Source: Toxotes chatareus
Taxonomy: Eukaryota > Chordata > Actinopteri > Toxotidae
DNA length: 64,000 bases
Reading direction: 5' to 3'
NCBI GenBank assembly: GCA_016801885.1
Contig: CM028893.1
Location: forward strand, 6,895,950 to 6,959,949
Made by a program: the position numbers and the translations under genes. Below are positions 11,621 to 24,150 of the stretch, piece after piece. The notes under the pieces are model-generated. The model saw only the letters and a program-made list of their open reading frames with translations. It was not told the DNA's origin and did not search any database. Every line of letters starts with the position of its first letter. Positions within the stretch are counted from its first letter, which is position 1.

Positions 11621-13359
11621 GCCGGACGATCTGATCTTGTTTGTGGTTTTGTTCTGGTATCGATCAGTTCTTTGTCTACCACCACAGCATCCAGCAGTCC
11701 CCCAGCATTTTCCCTCATTTTTCTCTATGAGTGTTCTACATTGGCCTGTGGTTATCCTGTGACACCGTCCACTCAAATTCACCCTTGTTAGCCCATGTAA
11801 TCAGTTTTCCCATTTGCACTAATGTTTGTATGTGAGAGTCCTTGTGAGTGGAACGAAATGCTGGGTTATTTTTAGTTAGGTGGGCATGGTTGAGCTGCAG
11901 TGTGTGAGGTATCACTGAACCTGGCAGGAAATCCAACTCTGGGTTTTTACCAGTGGAAAAAAAAACCAAAATAAACAAAAGAACTACAGAATAATTATTA
12001 CATTGTTTTTATAAGTTAGATATTAATATGGGGAAAGAGACTACCTCAGTGGACCAAAGCTAAGCAACGCTAAAGAACTGCCAAAACAAGACTGTGCCCT
12101 ATAAGGTTGCAGACTATTAAGAGGAGTCTTAATTTGTTTGGTGTGAATTTGTTTTCTTTGCTCATTGTTGTTATCACCTCAGAGAATTGTGCTATTACCC
12201 CAGCGCTTTTTCTGGCTCTCCCTCAAGTGATCATTACTATTGTTAACTTAAATTAAAAAGTTTTCCTCCCTCTGCTATCACATCTCTTTCCTTTGCTTGT
12301 TCATCGCATCCTTGCGTCCCCAGTTCTCATCCCTTGCCCAACTTCAGCCCCTTTCTCACACTTGTAATCTCTTAATTTTAAGGTCCCATCGAGGCTCTTT
12401 GTTTTCTGCTGTCAGTTGCCTTGGCTGCGTTCTCACAAAAAGTGAACCCTCTGCCCCAGACGCCGTGCGATACGAGAGACACTGTCCTCTCCACGCACTG
12501 TTAGCTGGCAATTACTCGGACTGCAGCCCTGCTCCAGGTCTCTGCCAACAAAGGGAGAATCAATACACCTTTGAGGGTCAGGGTGGAGGCTCAAGGGAAA
12601 CAAGAAACTAAGTATCATTAACACGCTCTTAGATATAAACCATTTCATCATACAAGACTCATGACCAAACCATATTGATAATGTCCAAGAGCTGAAAGTA
12701 AAAGTAGAGACTCTGGTATTGAACACATCATGTTTTATTAAGAGACTTTTCTAGTTGCAGTCCCGCAGGAATCTGGACTTTTGTCTTTTTCTTTCTCATA
12801 ATTCATTTTCCTCAGGTGCTGCAGGGATCCTGATGCTGATGAAAACCGCTGCTCAGAAATGCTTTCCATGTCTTATTTGATTGGTGACAAATTGAAATTT
12901 CAAAGATCTCCCTCACGGAAAGCAGAGGTTTGTGTGAAATGTCAAATGGTTGGATACACAGAGGCAAAGAAAAGATGGACAAGGGGCAGGATGTAAATGA
13001 CAGGCTATCATTCCCCCAAACTGTAATTTGTGAAGTTTTCACCATCTCTATTTTTTTGCTGTTGAGTGCATTTTCTATCGTTTTGGACAGATATTAATAA
13101 TGTTGTACAAAACCGATTACTTCTGGGGAGATTTTGTTTCAGCGACCAAGTTAATGAAGTGCACTGTGTTAGGAAAACAAAGTGTGTGAGAGCATTCTCT
13201 ATAGAGGCAGGTAGAGTAAACAGTGTTTCACTTTTTAATTACACCCTGTTGGCTTCTGTCACTGTGGAGAAGGTTTGTTTCTCTCACTGCTGTGTCATTG
13301 AGTAAAAGTCAGCCCTTCGTGCCCTTAGCCGCCCATGAAAGAGCTAAAAAAGAGAGCAG

Positions 13360-13377
13360 ACACACACACACACACAC
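13360..13377 (+). repeat. (AC)9 microsatellite
   Basis: A short pure dinucleotide repeat in the intron. Confidence 0.9.
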
Positions 13378-16300
13378 TCCCTTACGCTATATACAGCCCC
13401 ATAGATTGAGTTTATGCACCTTGTTGCCCTTGTTGTTAGATATACCACAGTGCTATTGACATCTGAGGCACTGCAGTGTAGTACAGCTGCAGCGTGGCAT
13501 CAGGATTGAATGTTTAATATCAAAAAGGTTGATTTCAGTCAAATTGTATAGTCCCCTGGTACATTACTCGCATACATATTCTTGTTGTGTTGCTTATTTT
13601 TCCACATCGGGATGAGTTGTGCACACTGTAATGAGATTTTTGCATCATTCCAATTTAATTTGAAAAGCCTCATTGGTGTCAGCTGCTCCCGAGGTCAAGC
13701 AAAGAAAATTAACTTGCTTCATAATGGTTTTCTGGTGTTGGTGAAAAAGACAGTGGCCCAGCTCCAGTTTGTTGGTGTTTCCAGGGTGCCCATCCTCAGC
13801 ACTCAATCACACAGTCTTGACTATATAAGCTCTTAGTCAAGGACAACATAGCCACACATTACAGCCTCGTTTGTGGGAGTTTAGGAGGTTGGCTGTTTTC
13901 ATGGCAAGATTGAGCCCAGATACATTTCCCCCCACACCTCTGTTGTAAAGCGGCGTAATCACTCACTCTCTGAGGCAGAGCTAGTCATGGACGACCATGC
14001 AGAAAATGGAGCTCCTTCTCCATCATTCTGCAGACAGATCCGCTCTTGGCCCCATTACTTACCTGGCTAACTCTGTGTCAACATTAGGCAGGTGTAAACA
14101 GTGTGTAACATCACTGTTAAAGCATAATGAAGGAGTTCAGGTGTTGTTTTGTAGGTTTTGTTTGCTGCACTGGCTCTTGTTGTCTGGTGGGTTCAGTGTT
14201 AGTGTTTTAGCATGTTCTAATTTGTTTTTATGTACCTATTTTATTAGTTTAGTGACTCTGTGACTCATTTATAAAACCCATACAATCAATTTCCTTGAGA
14301 ACAGTGATTCATTACATCCTTTTGTATTCAGTCACACCCCTCAAAAATAGCATTTGCATGCTTCTTATCATCAACATTCTGGACAAAGCTCCCTCCCCTG
14401 CATGCGTCTATGAATGATCACAAGCTTAAATAATTAAATTACACTCCCAACAGCCATTTTTTTTTTCTTCTCTTGTCAGACATCTGGTGTACTTATTGGA
14501 CAGTAATGCAGTCCCACACATGTTGCATATTGAATCATGAATTTGTCTGTAAAGTTATCACATATCTGTGTGTGGTTGGACAGAAACTTAAACCTCAGAC
14601 ACCTGTGTGGTGGAGTTGAGACACCAAGATAAATTAGTTAGAGTATTTTGTAGTGTCATTTGTCATGAATAGCGGCCAGTTCAAATCAGTGCCAGATCAA
14701 TCAGAGCATCTTAAGTGTTTAATGATGTGAAGCTAGAGTTTTTGCTACAGTTGAGCTAAACTTTCACAGTCTTTCATCACACTGTGGAACAGGTAAGACA
14801 GGTTGTCGAGCTGTTTCCCTCAGATGTGACACTGCAAAATACCTCAGAAACACATTAAATGGTTGCAGCTCATCGTGTGAGTGGAGCAAAGAGTAGAGGG
14901 GGTGATGTATGACGCACAGAGCAACAGAGCATCCTCTGTGGAAGCAAGGTGTCATTTAGAATTTCTCCTCTGTCTCCTGCATTTTCCACATGCCACTGAA
15001 AGCATCGCAAATTCAATTTAAATGCAAAGTAACAGAGGAAATGGTATTTGTGTTTGCCATTTACAGTACTTCTGCCTCAGCAATCACAGGGCTCCAACAC
15101 GGTTTTAAGGCCTATCTCCTCATGCACACTGCTCCACAGATCACACTGACCATTCTATTGCCTCTGACTGGCTGCTCGATACATTAGATTTGTACGTAAT
15201 AAGGATGGATCACCCTTTCGCTCTTGTCCCTCCTTTCAGGTTCTTCGCCCTATTTTTTTCCTCCTGCTGTCCTTTTCCTCCTCTTCCCGTGATTAAACCA
15301 TGCCCCTAAAGGAAATCAATGTCTTATCCTCTGATCTGTTATTCTCTTTAAACTGATTCGAGTGTAAATTTTAGGACCAGGTCTACAGTTACATTTTTTA
15401 ATAATTAAATTATACTTTTGAGGATAATTAGTTGCTATTTATCATCTCAATAATATGGTGGTTGGATTGATTGATGGATGGTATAGGTTTGATTGATGGA
15501 TAAGCATTGATTTCACTGGGCACAGCCTACTACCACAGTGATTTCTTTATATTTTGATGAAGAAACAACCTCCCCAAAATAAACACTCATTTGTATGCAA
15601 AGCCACAGGTTTTCAGCTCAGAAACAGAAGGGCAAAGGCTTGTGCATGTGATGTATTTTGTATCTCTCACGGACAGTTGCTGCAATATTGTTGTCGAGAT
15701 GTCAGCCTTCCCGCCTTAACCGAGTCACATCAGGTCAGACGCAGGTCTGTCAGGTCAGGCAGCCTGAGGACAGTGCAAACAGGTAGATTTGTGGTTCAGT
15801 GTGTGACAATAACTGCATCGCTGCCTTGCTGTAGTTTTACCAGGCATTCAGGCCTAGACTAATACCAGTTTATGATACTGGAAGGCTTTATATCTCTGGA
15901 AAGTTATCTCCATAGCCACAGAGTATACACAGCAAAAGTTGTGTGGTTCTTTTTGCATGACGCTGCTCTTGTTCAGCCTGAGGATTCCTGTCGTGTTGTG
16001 TACAGTTTTAATCTCTTACAGACAATAAAAACAGCTTCCTGTTTGTGATGAAAGAAAAAGTGTAATCTGAGCTTTGCCAGAGTCAATCAAGTGGAGTCAG
16101 TGAAGTGGTAATGGAAAAGCTGAAGGAGTAAATAGAGATGCAGACAAAGCAATATTTGCTTTCTATATTCCCACTGTTGTCCTTTGTGAAATGTGTCACT
16201 TGATGCCAGCGAATGAGCCAGAAAAATAAAAACAATTCTCTGAGGTGGCTCTGGTGTTTTACAGGAGGAGCCAACCATTCGTCCATGCCAGTGTTAACAG

Positions 16301-17991
16301 ACAAGAAAGAAAATATCCAGTAGAGAACAGAAAATATCCATATTAAATGAGAATTATGTCTTAATACAACTGCACTCCTGATTGTGTACATGCAGACTCA
16401 TGCACACTCATCTGAACAGCATCAGATCAAACTCGTAAATATAACAATGTGAAGCTTTGGCAGAGATGTGGATTCAGCTTCTGCAGCCAAATGAAATTAA
16501 TTAAATAAGCAAAGTTGCGTTATGTTCCTGCGTCTTTGCGGTAGAGGCTGTGATGCACCATTTGCATCATTCAACTGAAAACTGTCCCTGACTCTCACCA
16601 TCTCAGAATGAACTGTTTATTTACTGAGGCAGAAGATAAGTTTTAAGTCAGATTTCTGCTGCTGCAAAGTTTCAGAGCTTTGGCATAAACATTCCTTCAG
16701 GGCCAGTTCGAGAGGTTTGCTTAATAATCGCATTATATGACTGTGACTGCCCACAACTCAAAATTATACAAACATAGAAACATGTTTGAATTTGAGTGCA
16801 AACTGTGAATATGAAAGAGATTACTGACCTGTCCGCAAATGTTATACTTACCTGGATACATGTACACTTTTGGGAATAGGCTGCTGCAAGCCAGTGACAA
16901 CATGTGATAAAATTTAAAGTGGAAGCACTCAGACCACGTATTTCCACATACAGTAAGATTCAGCCCGTTTTCACAAGTCCCACATATTCCCAGGTGCCAC
17001 CTTGTTTATGCAGTGATCAGCAAAGGAATCAAAGTGTGATAGTTAAATAGTGTCACCTCATAATGGAATCTTCTTTGGCTTTAGTGAGAAAATAGTACCA
17101 TGAAAATTTTTCCCTGCACTTGAAATTTGAAAAATTCCTGTTGTCTAAATAATACAAGATTGTTTTGGTGCAAACCCTGTTACAACTTGCTTTTATAATT
17201 ATGTTAAATCTTAAAACAAACTTAATTGCAAAGTGCTACTCTACATCAGCCAGGTTCATACATTCATCTAATTAAGTTGTTCCACTGCGTTTTGAGAAAA
17301 TGAGCAGTTGACTGATTTCATTTACTGAGACGTGTAATAACATTAGGGCATTGGAAAGCAGGAATAGTTATCGAACAACTCCATCACACAATGTTTAAGC
17401 GGCTTTTTGGCAGTTAGTGGCTGCATACATGTATCTACTGTACTGAAATGATAGAAAAGATGAATGAGCCTGATGTTGATATATTGTATGATAGAAAATG
17501 AATGTCATACAGAAGCTCTTTATGATTAATTGCATGATTTTAATGAAAGCTCATCACTGCGTGCATGCATGTACCCAGAGCATCAAGTGTACATTTCCTG
17601 ATTGGCCTCACATAAATTAAGTACAACCCTTGTTAAATCTCAGAGAGAGGCCAACATGTGGTCCACTGTGTTGTTTGCATGCTGCCATTAAAGAGACATT
17701 TAAAAGATATGTGATTAAGCTTGAGCAGTAGGGTACCCGAGCAAGTAGCAAGTAAAGGCTTTTATCAAACCAGTTCCATTCCTCATTACTACCACATCTG
17801 TCTTTGAGATTACATTTCACTTACTATGCAATATATTATAATTTTCCTTTTTTGAATATAGAACCTCCTGCCTGAGGCAACTTTATAACAAATGTCTACA
17901 TTGTAGAGTATTGCATGCATTTATGCATGTGCCTGCTGTGTATTAGCACAGCTGTGGTAATATCAGCTTTGGGATAATATATCACACCCAA

Positions 17992-18023
17992 GCCTTACTC
18001 TGAAATCCTTAATTGAGTAAGGC
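17992..18023. repeat. Short inverted repeat, 9-bp stem
   Basis: GCCTTACTC (17992-18000) and GAGTAAGGC (18015-18023) are perfect reverse complements separated by 14 bases. No role is known. Confidence 0.6.
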
Positions 18024-19028
18024 AGAATCACAGTTCAGTCAAGTTATCATCCTTGCCCACTTTTAACTTCCACTCCACAATGTGCTGATGGAAAGTGCCA
18101 TCAAAAGACAAGGCCCTCTTGGGGAGGCTGATATTGTCTGTCATGCTGGAGAGGTGGTGTGGGATTTCAGTGCAGTGCAGTAGGAGGCTAGATTTCTCTG
18201 CCATGTTTCACACTGGTATTGTCTGTGTAATCAGACACTCATGGGTTTTATGAAAAGGGTTAGTCGCTGGGAAGCCGTTGTTCTTAAATCTCTGTTATTA
18301 CCTGATTTTACACCTCAGCACATATTCCCCATTTACGTAGATTTAATGCTCAGCAATGTATTAAATCTGATCTACTGGGATAAGAGCTAGGATATCTGTG
18401 AACTTTGCTTATAGCAGTATCATGATTTTGCTTAAATTTCCTGCTTGTGAAAGCTACATTATCCTCCAGAGGTCCTATTTTCGGAGTTTATTAAATAGTT
18501 AAACCTCCATTAATTCCAATATTCACTCTCTTTTTAGGTCTGTTTTGATCTTTACTAACTCCTGAGGGAAAAGTGTACCTCTTCAGCTTCTAAATGCTGT
18601 GCTATGCTTGTAACTAACTGTCTGTTGGTTCTGGGCAGGTATCATGCAGTCTGTTTATCAGAGCTTTTCAACTGAAAGCAGTTTCCCTCTGCGGTGGGAA
18701 GGATTTTTTTTTCTGTGGTTTATATAAAAATGTTGATTAGTGAAGCTTGAAAGTCAAGAGAAATGAACACGGCATCACTATAATATACTTTGGACATTAC
18801 TGAACAACACATTACTGAATTACGCGGTTCATCATCATTTCTCAGCAATAGGTTGGATAAATATTTCCAGAAAAATGCAAAAATCTATACCAAAGTATTT
18901 TCACATATCCAACTTCAAGATATTCTGGTGCCGCTGTGATTGTGCTAACCTGTGTGCACAAGTATATTGTGCATGAAAAATGGGTAGATGCAATGTGTGC
19001 TTTGAGGACTGGCAAATGGTAGAGTGTT

Positions 19029-19043
19029 AAAAAAAAAAAAAAA
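19029..19043 (+). repeat. Poly-A tract (A15)
   Basis: Homopolymer in the intron, with no retroposon body recognised upstream. Confidence 0.85.
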
Positions 19044-20505
19044 GGAGACTATTAAAAATTAATCGTCATGATTCAAATGATACAGAGTATTTGGAGCCTT
19101 GAGGAAGAGTGTCCTAACATCTCACCTTGAGAAAGCCATGGGTGAGAATGATTAGCTTCCCTTGTGGTAAATTCAACCTTGTAGCTGCAGGATACCAGAG
19201 GCTGAATGTGAACAGCTTCAAATCTGTCCCTTTGTTCTGTTGCTATTAGTTGTTCTCTTTCCCTCTAAGCTTGTTTTACTTGTTTTCACCGTGTCTCATA
19301 GACCGTATCTCTTGCAGTATATGTTGCTGGTTTGTGGAAGTGATGGCGCCAAGCTAAATGATAGTACCTCCAGGTGCATGTTTAATGGGAGATGCCATTA
19401 CACATGAAAAATGGGCATTGTTTTGTAGTGGCTGGCTAAATCCAGAGCCTGGAGCGACCACACAGAAAATGCTCTAAAGAGCGAAGATGCGGCAGAGGTG
19501 ATGATTTTTCTGCTAAAGATGCTACGAGATGTTTTCTGATGAGGTTTTCAGAGAATGCTTTTGCTGGTGCCGTCGCACTGACAAACACATTCACAGCATG
19601 CCGTTTTCTTGGGGAGAGACATTGATGGGATGTGTGAAATTCCATTCAGGTTGAAACACATGGGCTTGTTATAGATTGTTCATGGTGTTGGCATGTTATA
19701 TGAAGGGATGGTATTGGCATGTTGAATGATGCTTCCAGGAGGTTATGCTGATTAAGTGATTTGCTTGGGCAAGTCAGTGTTATTTCTCTGTGATTCATGG
19801 GGAATAAATAAAGCTATAGGAAAGAGACTATTGATTTTTCTTTCTGTTTAACCTGGCAAATCTACCCTTTTATTTGAGATCACTGCAATAATCTTTACAG
19901 AAACTACGCTGGATGAGTCACATCTTAAATTCTATGCTCCAAAGCAGCAATGGCTACGACGGCTACAACTCAAACCAAAGGGGCCTCGTTATCGATCGTC
20001 AGTGTTGTGGTGCGACGGGGAAACACACTCAGTCATCAGTAAGCAAATTCACACAAACAGACAAGAAGGAAGCACTCAACACGTCACAAGGAGATCACAT
20101 TTCCTGTCAGGCTCCTTCCCTGCCCCACACCGAGTTCCGTGCCCCTGCCCTCGAATGACAAGCAGACAAATTGGACTTGAGGAAGCCCAGAGGCAATCAG
20201 AGCACACCACTCGCCCACAATTACTTGTCCTTTAACAAAACGATCAATGCACTCAGCGAATTTGACCGTTGCAAGCTGGGACATGCTGAAATAGACTCTC
20301 TGTTTGGGCGGGTAAAGCTGTGGAATAATGAGAAACAGAAAGTTATGTTTTTGATATGAAGAGGCAGTCAGGGGCCTTCTGCTCAAAATGTTCTCAGACT
20401 AAATTTGGATTTGGAAAAACTGCAGGTAAGGTGTTATTCCCCCCTTTTTGTTAATTCCCGAAAACTATTGAATTTATGGACATAGCAGATATTTCTTCAT
20501 TTTTG

Positions 20506-20522
20506 AAAAAAAAAAAAAAAAA
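20506..20522 (+). repeat. Poly-A tract (A17) followed by purine-rich sequence
   Basis: Seventeen A followed by about 20 bases of G/A-only sequence, a simple purine tract. Confidence 0.85.
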
Positions 20523-20719
20523 GAAAAGAGAAGAAGAAAAGGAAACTCACACATACATTACGATAAGTGGATTAGCCTAATTTGGAAAATTAAAGCACAC
20601 TATAAATGTAGTTTTGGTCTCATAATGACCCAGACAGGAGTAGAAGAACATTACTTTCCTGCAGCCTCAATGTGTAGTGACCTCACATGCTGCTGCTCTG
20701 ATTACCTACCTGCTTTGTA

Positions 20720-20733
20720 ACCCATGCATGGGT
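20720..20733. repeat. 14-bp perfect palindrome ACCCATGCATGGGT
   Basis: A perfect 14-bp palindrome centred on an NsiI-like ATGCAT core. It could be a dimeric transcription-factor site or chance. Confidence 0.6.
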
Positions 20734-23700
20734 ATAACCTATGCTAATACTGATTGCCCCCACTTTGCAAGTCTGATCAGTCAGCCATAGTGATATAATG
20801 GGCTATCAAAATAAGTGATGAGAAGGGCACTGAAAGTTGATTTATGTAAACCTATAGCTTATGCATGTTTGTTGACTGAATTGAATTTTTATTATGTTGA
20901 TTTATACATCCCTCCATGCGGGGGACTATTTCCCACCACGGGCAGGGTTTTTTTTCCATAGCAGGTGGTCACTGCAGAGGCTTTAGAGTGCCTTTCTCTG
21001 GGATTGTGAGTGGGTTCGTGTCACCATGTCAGAGTTGCTGTTGCCGCTGCTGGTGCATCTGCTTTGACAGAACAGTGCAAAGATACTTGTACATTTCAAG
21101 GGGACTTGTGCATGTGTGGGCTGTCACAATGCATCTGCCTGCCTGCCATCATCAGCACAGAAGATGATGTGTTTTTATATACAGATACAGTCTGCTTCAT
21201 TTGGTTTCGGAATGGCAGGGTGGGGGGGTGTGCGACATGCAGCAAAGGGCCTGTGCTGGATTCAGATCCTGAGAAAAATAACTTCATGAGTATGTAATTT
21301 ACACAATCACACAATCAGTCAATGCATCGTATCAATACCTGCCAAAACCCTGGTTAGGCTGGTTAGTTTTCTCACTCTGCAGTAAAGTTGAGCCCAAACC
21401 ATATTTATCTGTTTAGGTATGAGATTTATGTATGAGATCATTGAAAGTGCCTCTGCTGATTTCTTATTCATGACCTCAGCATGACTCCTCTCATCTAACG
21501 CAGAACCCAACACGTTGGGTTACGCATACAAAACGCACAACCTCCACGTTCACTATCAGGACAGTTGTGTTCTCATTATTATTTCATATTTTCTCCATCT
21601 TTGCTGTTTTGTACAAACACTTGGTCAAAGCCTGTTTGCACCTCTTGTTGACACACTGTGTAACTTCAGCTATGAATCACTGATGATTTGTGTTCACGCC
21701 AGGATTTTATTGGGTTTAAATTCAATTCCCCACTTCTGGCAAACAGTAGAATGTGAATAATTGATGTGTAAGCCATGTCTGAGGGCCAGAATAAAAGGGA
21801 GTGTGTTCTTGACTGAGCTTAAAGGTTTACAATCCTGCGGGCAATAAAGGACATCTTGCTGTGTAAGATCCTTTCGGAGGGAGAAATTTGATGTAAACCC
21901 TTGCTCATTGCAAAAGAGGCCGTCTCTGTTGAAACTCAGCTGTTAAATTTGATTTTCTTCTCGAGAAGCCCAAAACCATGGGGTCAATTTCAGGTGTAAA
22001 GCATTTAAAATGAGAAGAAAAAGGCAACAAATGGGCCTTGAATTATTCATTTTGAATATGTAAATTAACTTGCTGGAGACAGAGGACATTTCCAAATGCT
22101 TTAAAGGAATATATCACTGCCAGTTTATTTTTATTGGTTGACTGAATCTCGTGCAATCTTGTCCTAAGTGTTTGTGTATGCTTCATTCATCTTCTTCTCA
22201 CGAGAGCAGTTGCTCAGCGACAAACAAAGCTGCACCCAGAGATGTTTATTGTGCTATACTTTATCTACTGAGATAGAAATCTCTCTCTGTGCACATTTCT
22301 TTCTGCTTGTTAGAAGTGTTCTTTTTTTTAACACATTTAAATGCACTCATTGCAAAGATGTAATGTCAAATAATTGATGCTCATTGTTCCATAGGCTTAA
22401 AATCCTTGCCATCATACTGAACTGCCTGCCACACAGAACCCAGACAGGAACTATAGCTGTTTTGTCATTGTATGTTCTCAAGTGAATTTGGTCAATTTGT
22501 GTTGCTGAGCTATGAAGATGGGAAATGAAATTCATCGATTGCCTGTTGACCCCAAGCCCAGATAAAGAACAGTGCCGTGACGCCACAGCTTGACCATGAA
22601 ATGAGATTTTATGATGCTTGCTGAGCCTGCGCTGTTTGTTGCAGACTTTAACTCTTTCTGTACCGTTTCAGCAAAGCCAGGCGATTGAGAGATTATGAAA
22701 TGTTCATTGCAGTTAAGAACAGGAGTTACTGTGATGCTTCATGGATGTCAGGAGGGCTATTGTACAACATTATTGCAGCTGGTAGGGATTCAGTGCTTTC
22801 CTCAGGGATATTTCAGCAAGGCAGACACCTGCCATAACAGGGACTCCTCTAGTAGAAAGGCTGTCTGCTTACGGCAGCAATATATGAGAAGAACATTATT
22901 GAACTTGTGATTCAAATTGCTGCTGAACTGTTGTCAAACCGTGCCACGAGCAAATGTCTCTGTATTTACTGTGACTCGAGGTCTGTGTTTCTTTTTTTCC
23001 TGACACCCCACACCAGATGGGGGGAGCTTGGAGATTGTGATTTTGAGTATGAAATATGAGGAGACACTCATCTTGGTTGGTTGTAAGCCTGCGTGCTCAT
23101 GTAAATACACAAATTCCATCACAAACTCGAGAAGGCAATTTCAAAATAACTCATCCTGGAAACAAGCACAGGAAAGAAGAATGTATATGGTATGCAATTT
23201 AACACACTGGCCAAAATGATTAAGGGGTTAACTGGAGAAAAGCAAGTAATATGATCAATATCAAGATCATTGACGGAGCTGTCCCCTCAGTCCTGTTCAT
23301 TCCTCCCCTTCTGAACTCAGACATGCAGTTTCTTCCTGTGTCCAAACCCTGGTTAGTCCCTCTCCCTCTGATCATTCCTAGAGAGCAGAGTAAATGATGG
23401 GCTATGAGCTGAGGTCATAGCAGAGGCTTACACACTGGTGTGTGTGTCCTCCACCAGAGCTGGATGTAACCGTGCAGCAGTCCCTAACTGCATTACGAGC
23501 CTGCCCTCCTCCCCTCCCCAGAGCACATACAGATCTGATGTCTGGGTGGAGAACTCACCTTGGTTCGGTGTGTATTAGTTTGTGTGTAAAGGTGCCCCTT
23601 GACACCAGTGTATGTGGATTTACATTGTTGCACACCACACTGGAAAATGTTCCTAAACTTAATTTTCCTGTTTGCAGGAAATGAACATATTAATACTTGT

Positions 23701-24114
23701 GAAGTGCTGGCTTGTACAGTGGAAATGAATCCATGCTAAAATAGCACTCACTGTAATTTGGGGGCCGCACATTAAAACTGCACTGAGCCTTGTAAACCTG
23801 CAGAGTAGGTTACTATAATTGACTTCTGCAAACAGTGTAATGGAAATTAGTTGCATAATTGCATGGAAACGGGATAGTTAACAACATTGTGCTCTGATTT
23901 AAAACTGAAACCATGAAAAACCTGCTAGTGAGCAAGTGCTGTCAGGGCCCACAGTGTTCTGGTGCCTGGCTGGAAAAATGAATCCCTCCCTCAGGAGAGT
24001 GGAGACATACTGGAATGTATTCACCTGCTGTATTTGTCATATACAGTTGGTGGGGCGAAGTAGAGAAGGAGTACAGTGAATCCAAAGGAGAGTACACTAA
24101 AGACAGCCCTACTT

Positions 24115-24150
24115 ATGTGTGTGTGTGTTTGTGTGTGTCTGTGTATGTTT
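24115..24150 (+). repeat. Imperfect (TG)n microsatellite
   Basis: An interrupted TG dinucleotide repeat in the intron. Confidence 0.8.

Noticed and set aside
15715..15765. Locally repeated CAGGTCAG/AGGTCTGTCAGG words
   Set aside because: Only partial, short direct repeats. Not clearly a nuclear-receptor element or tandem repeat.
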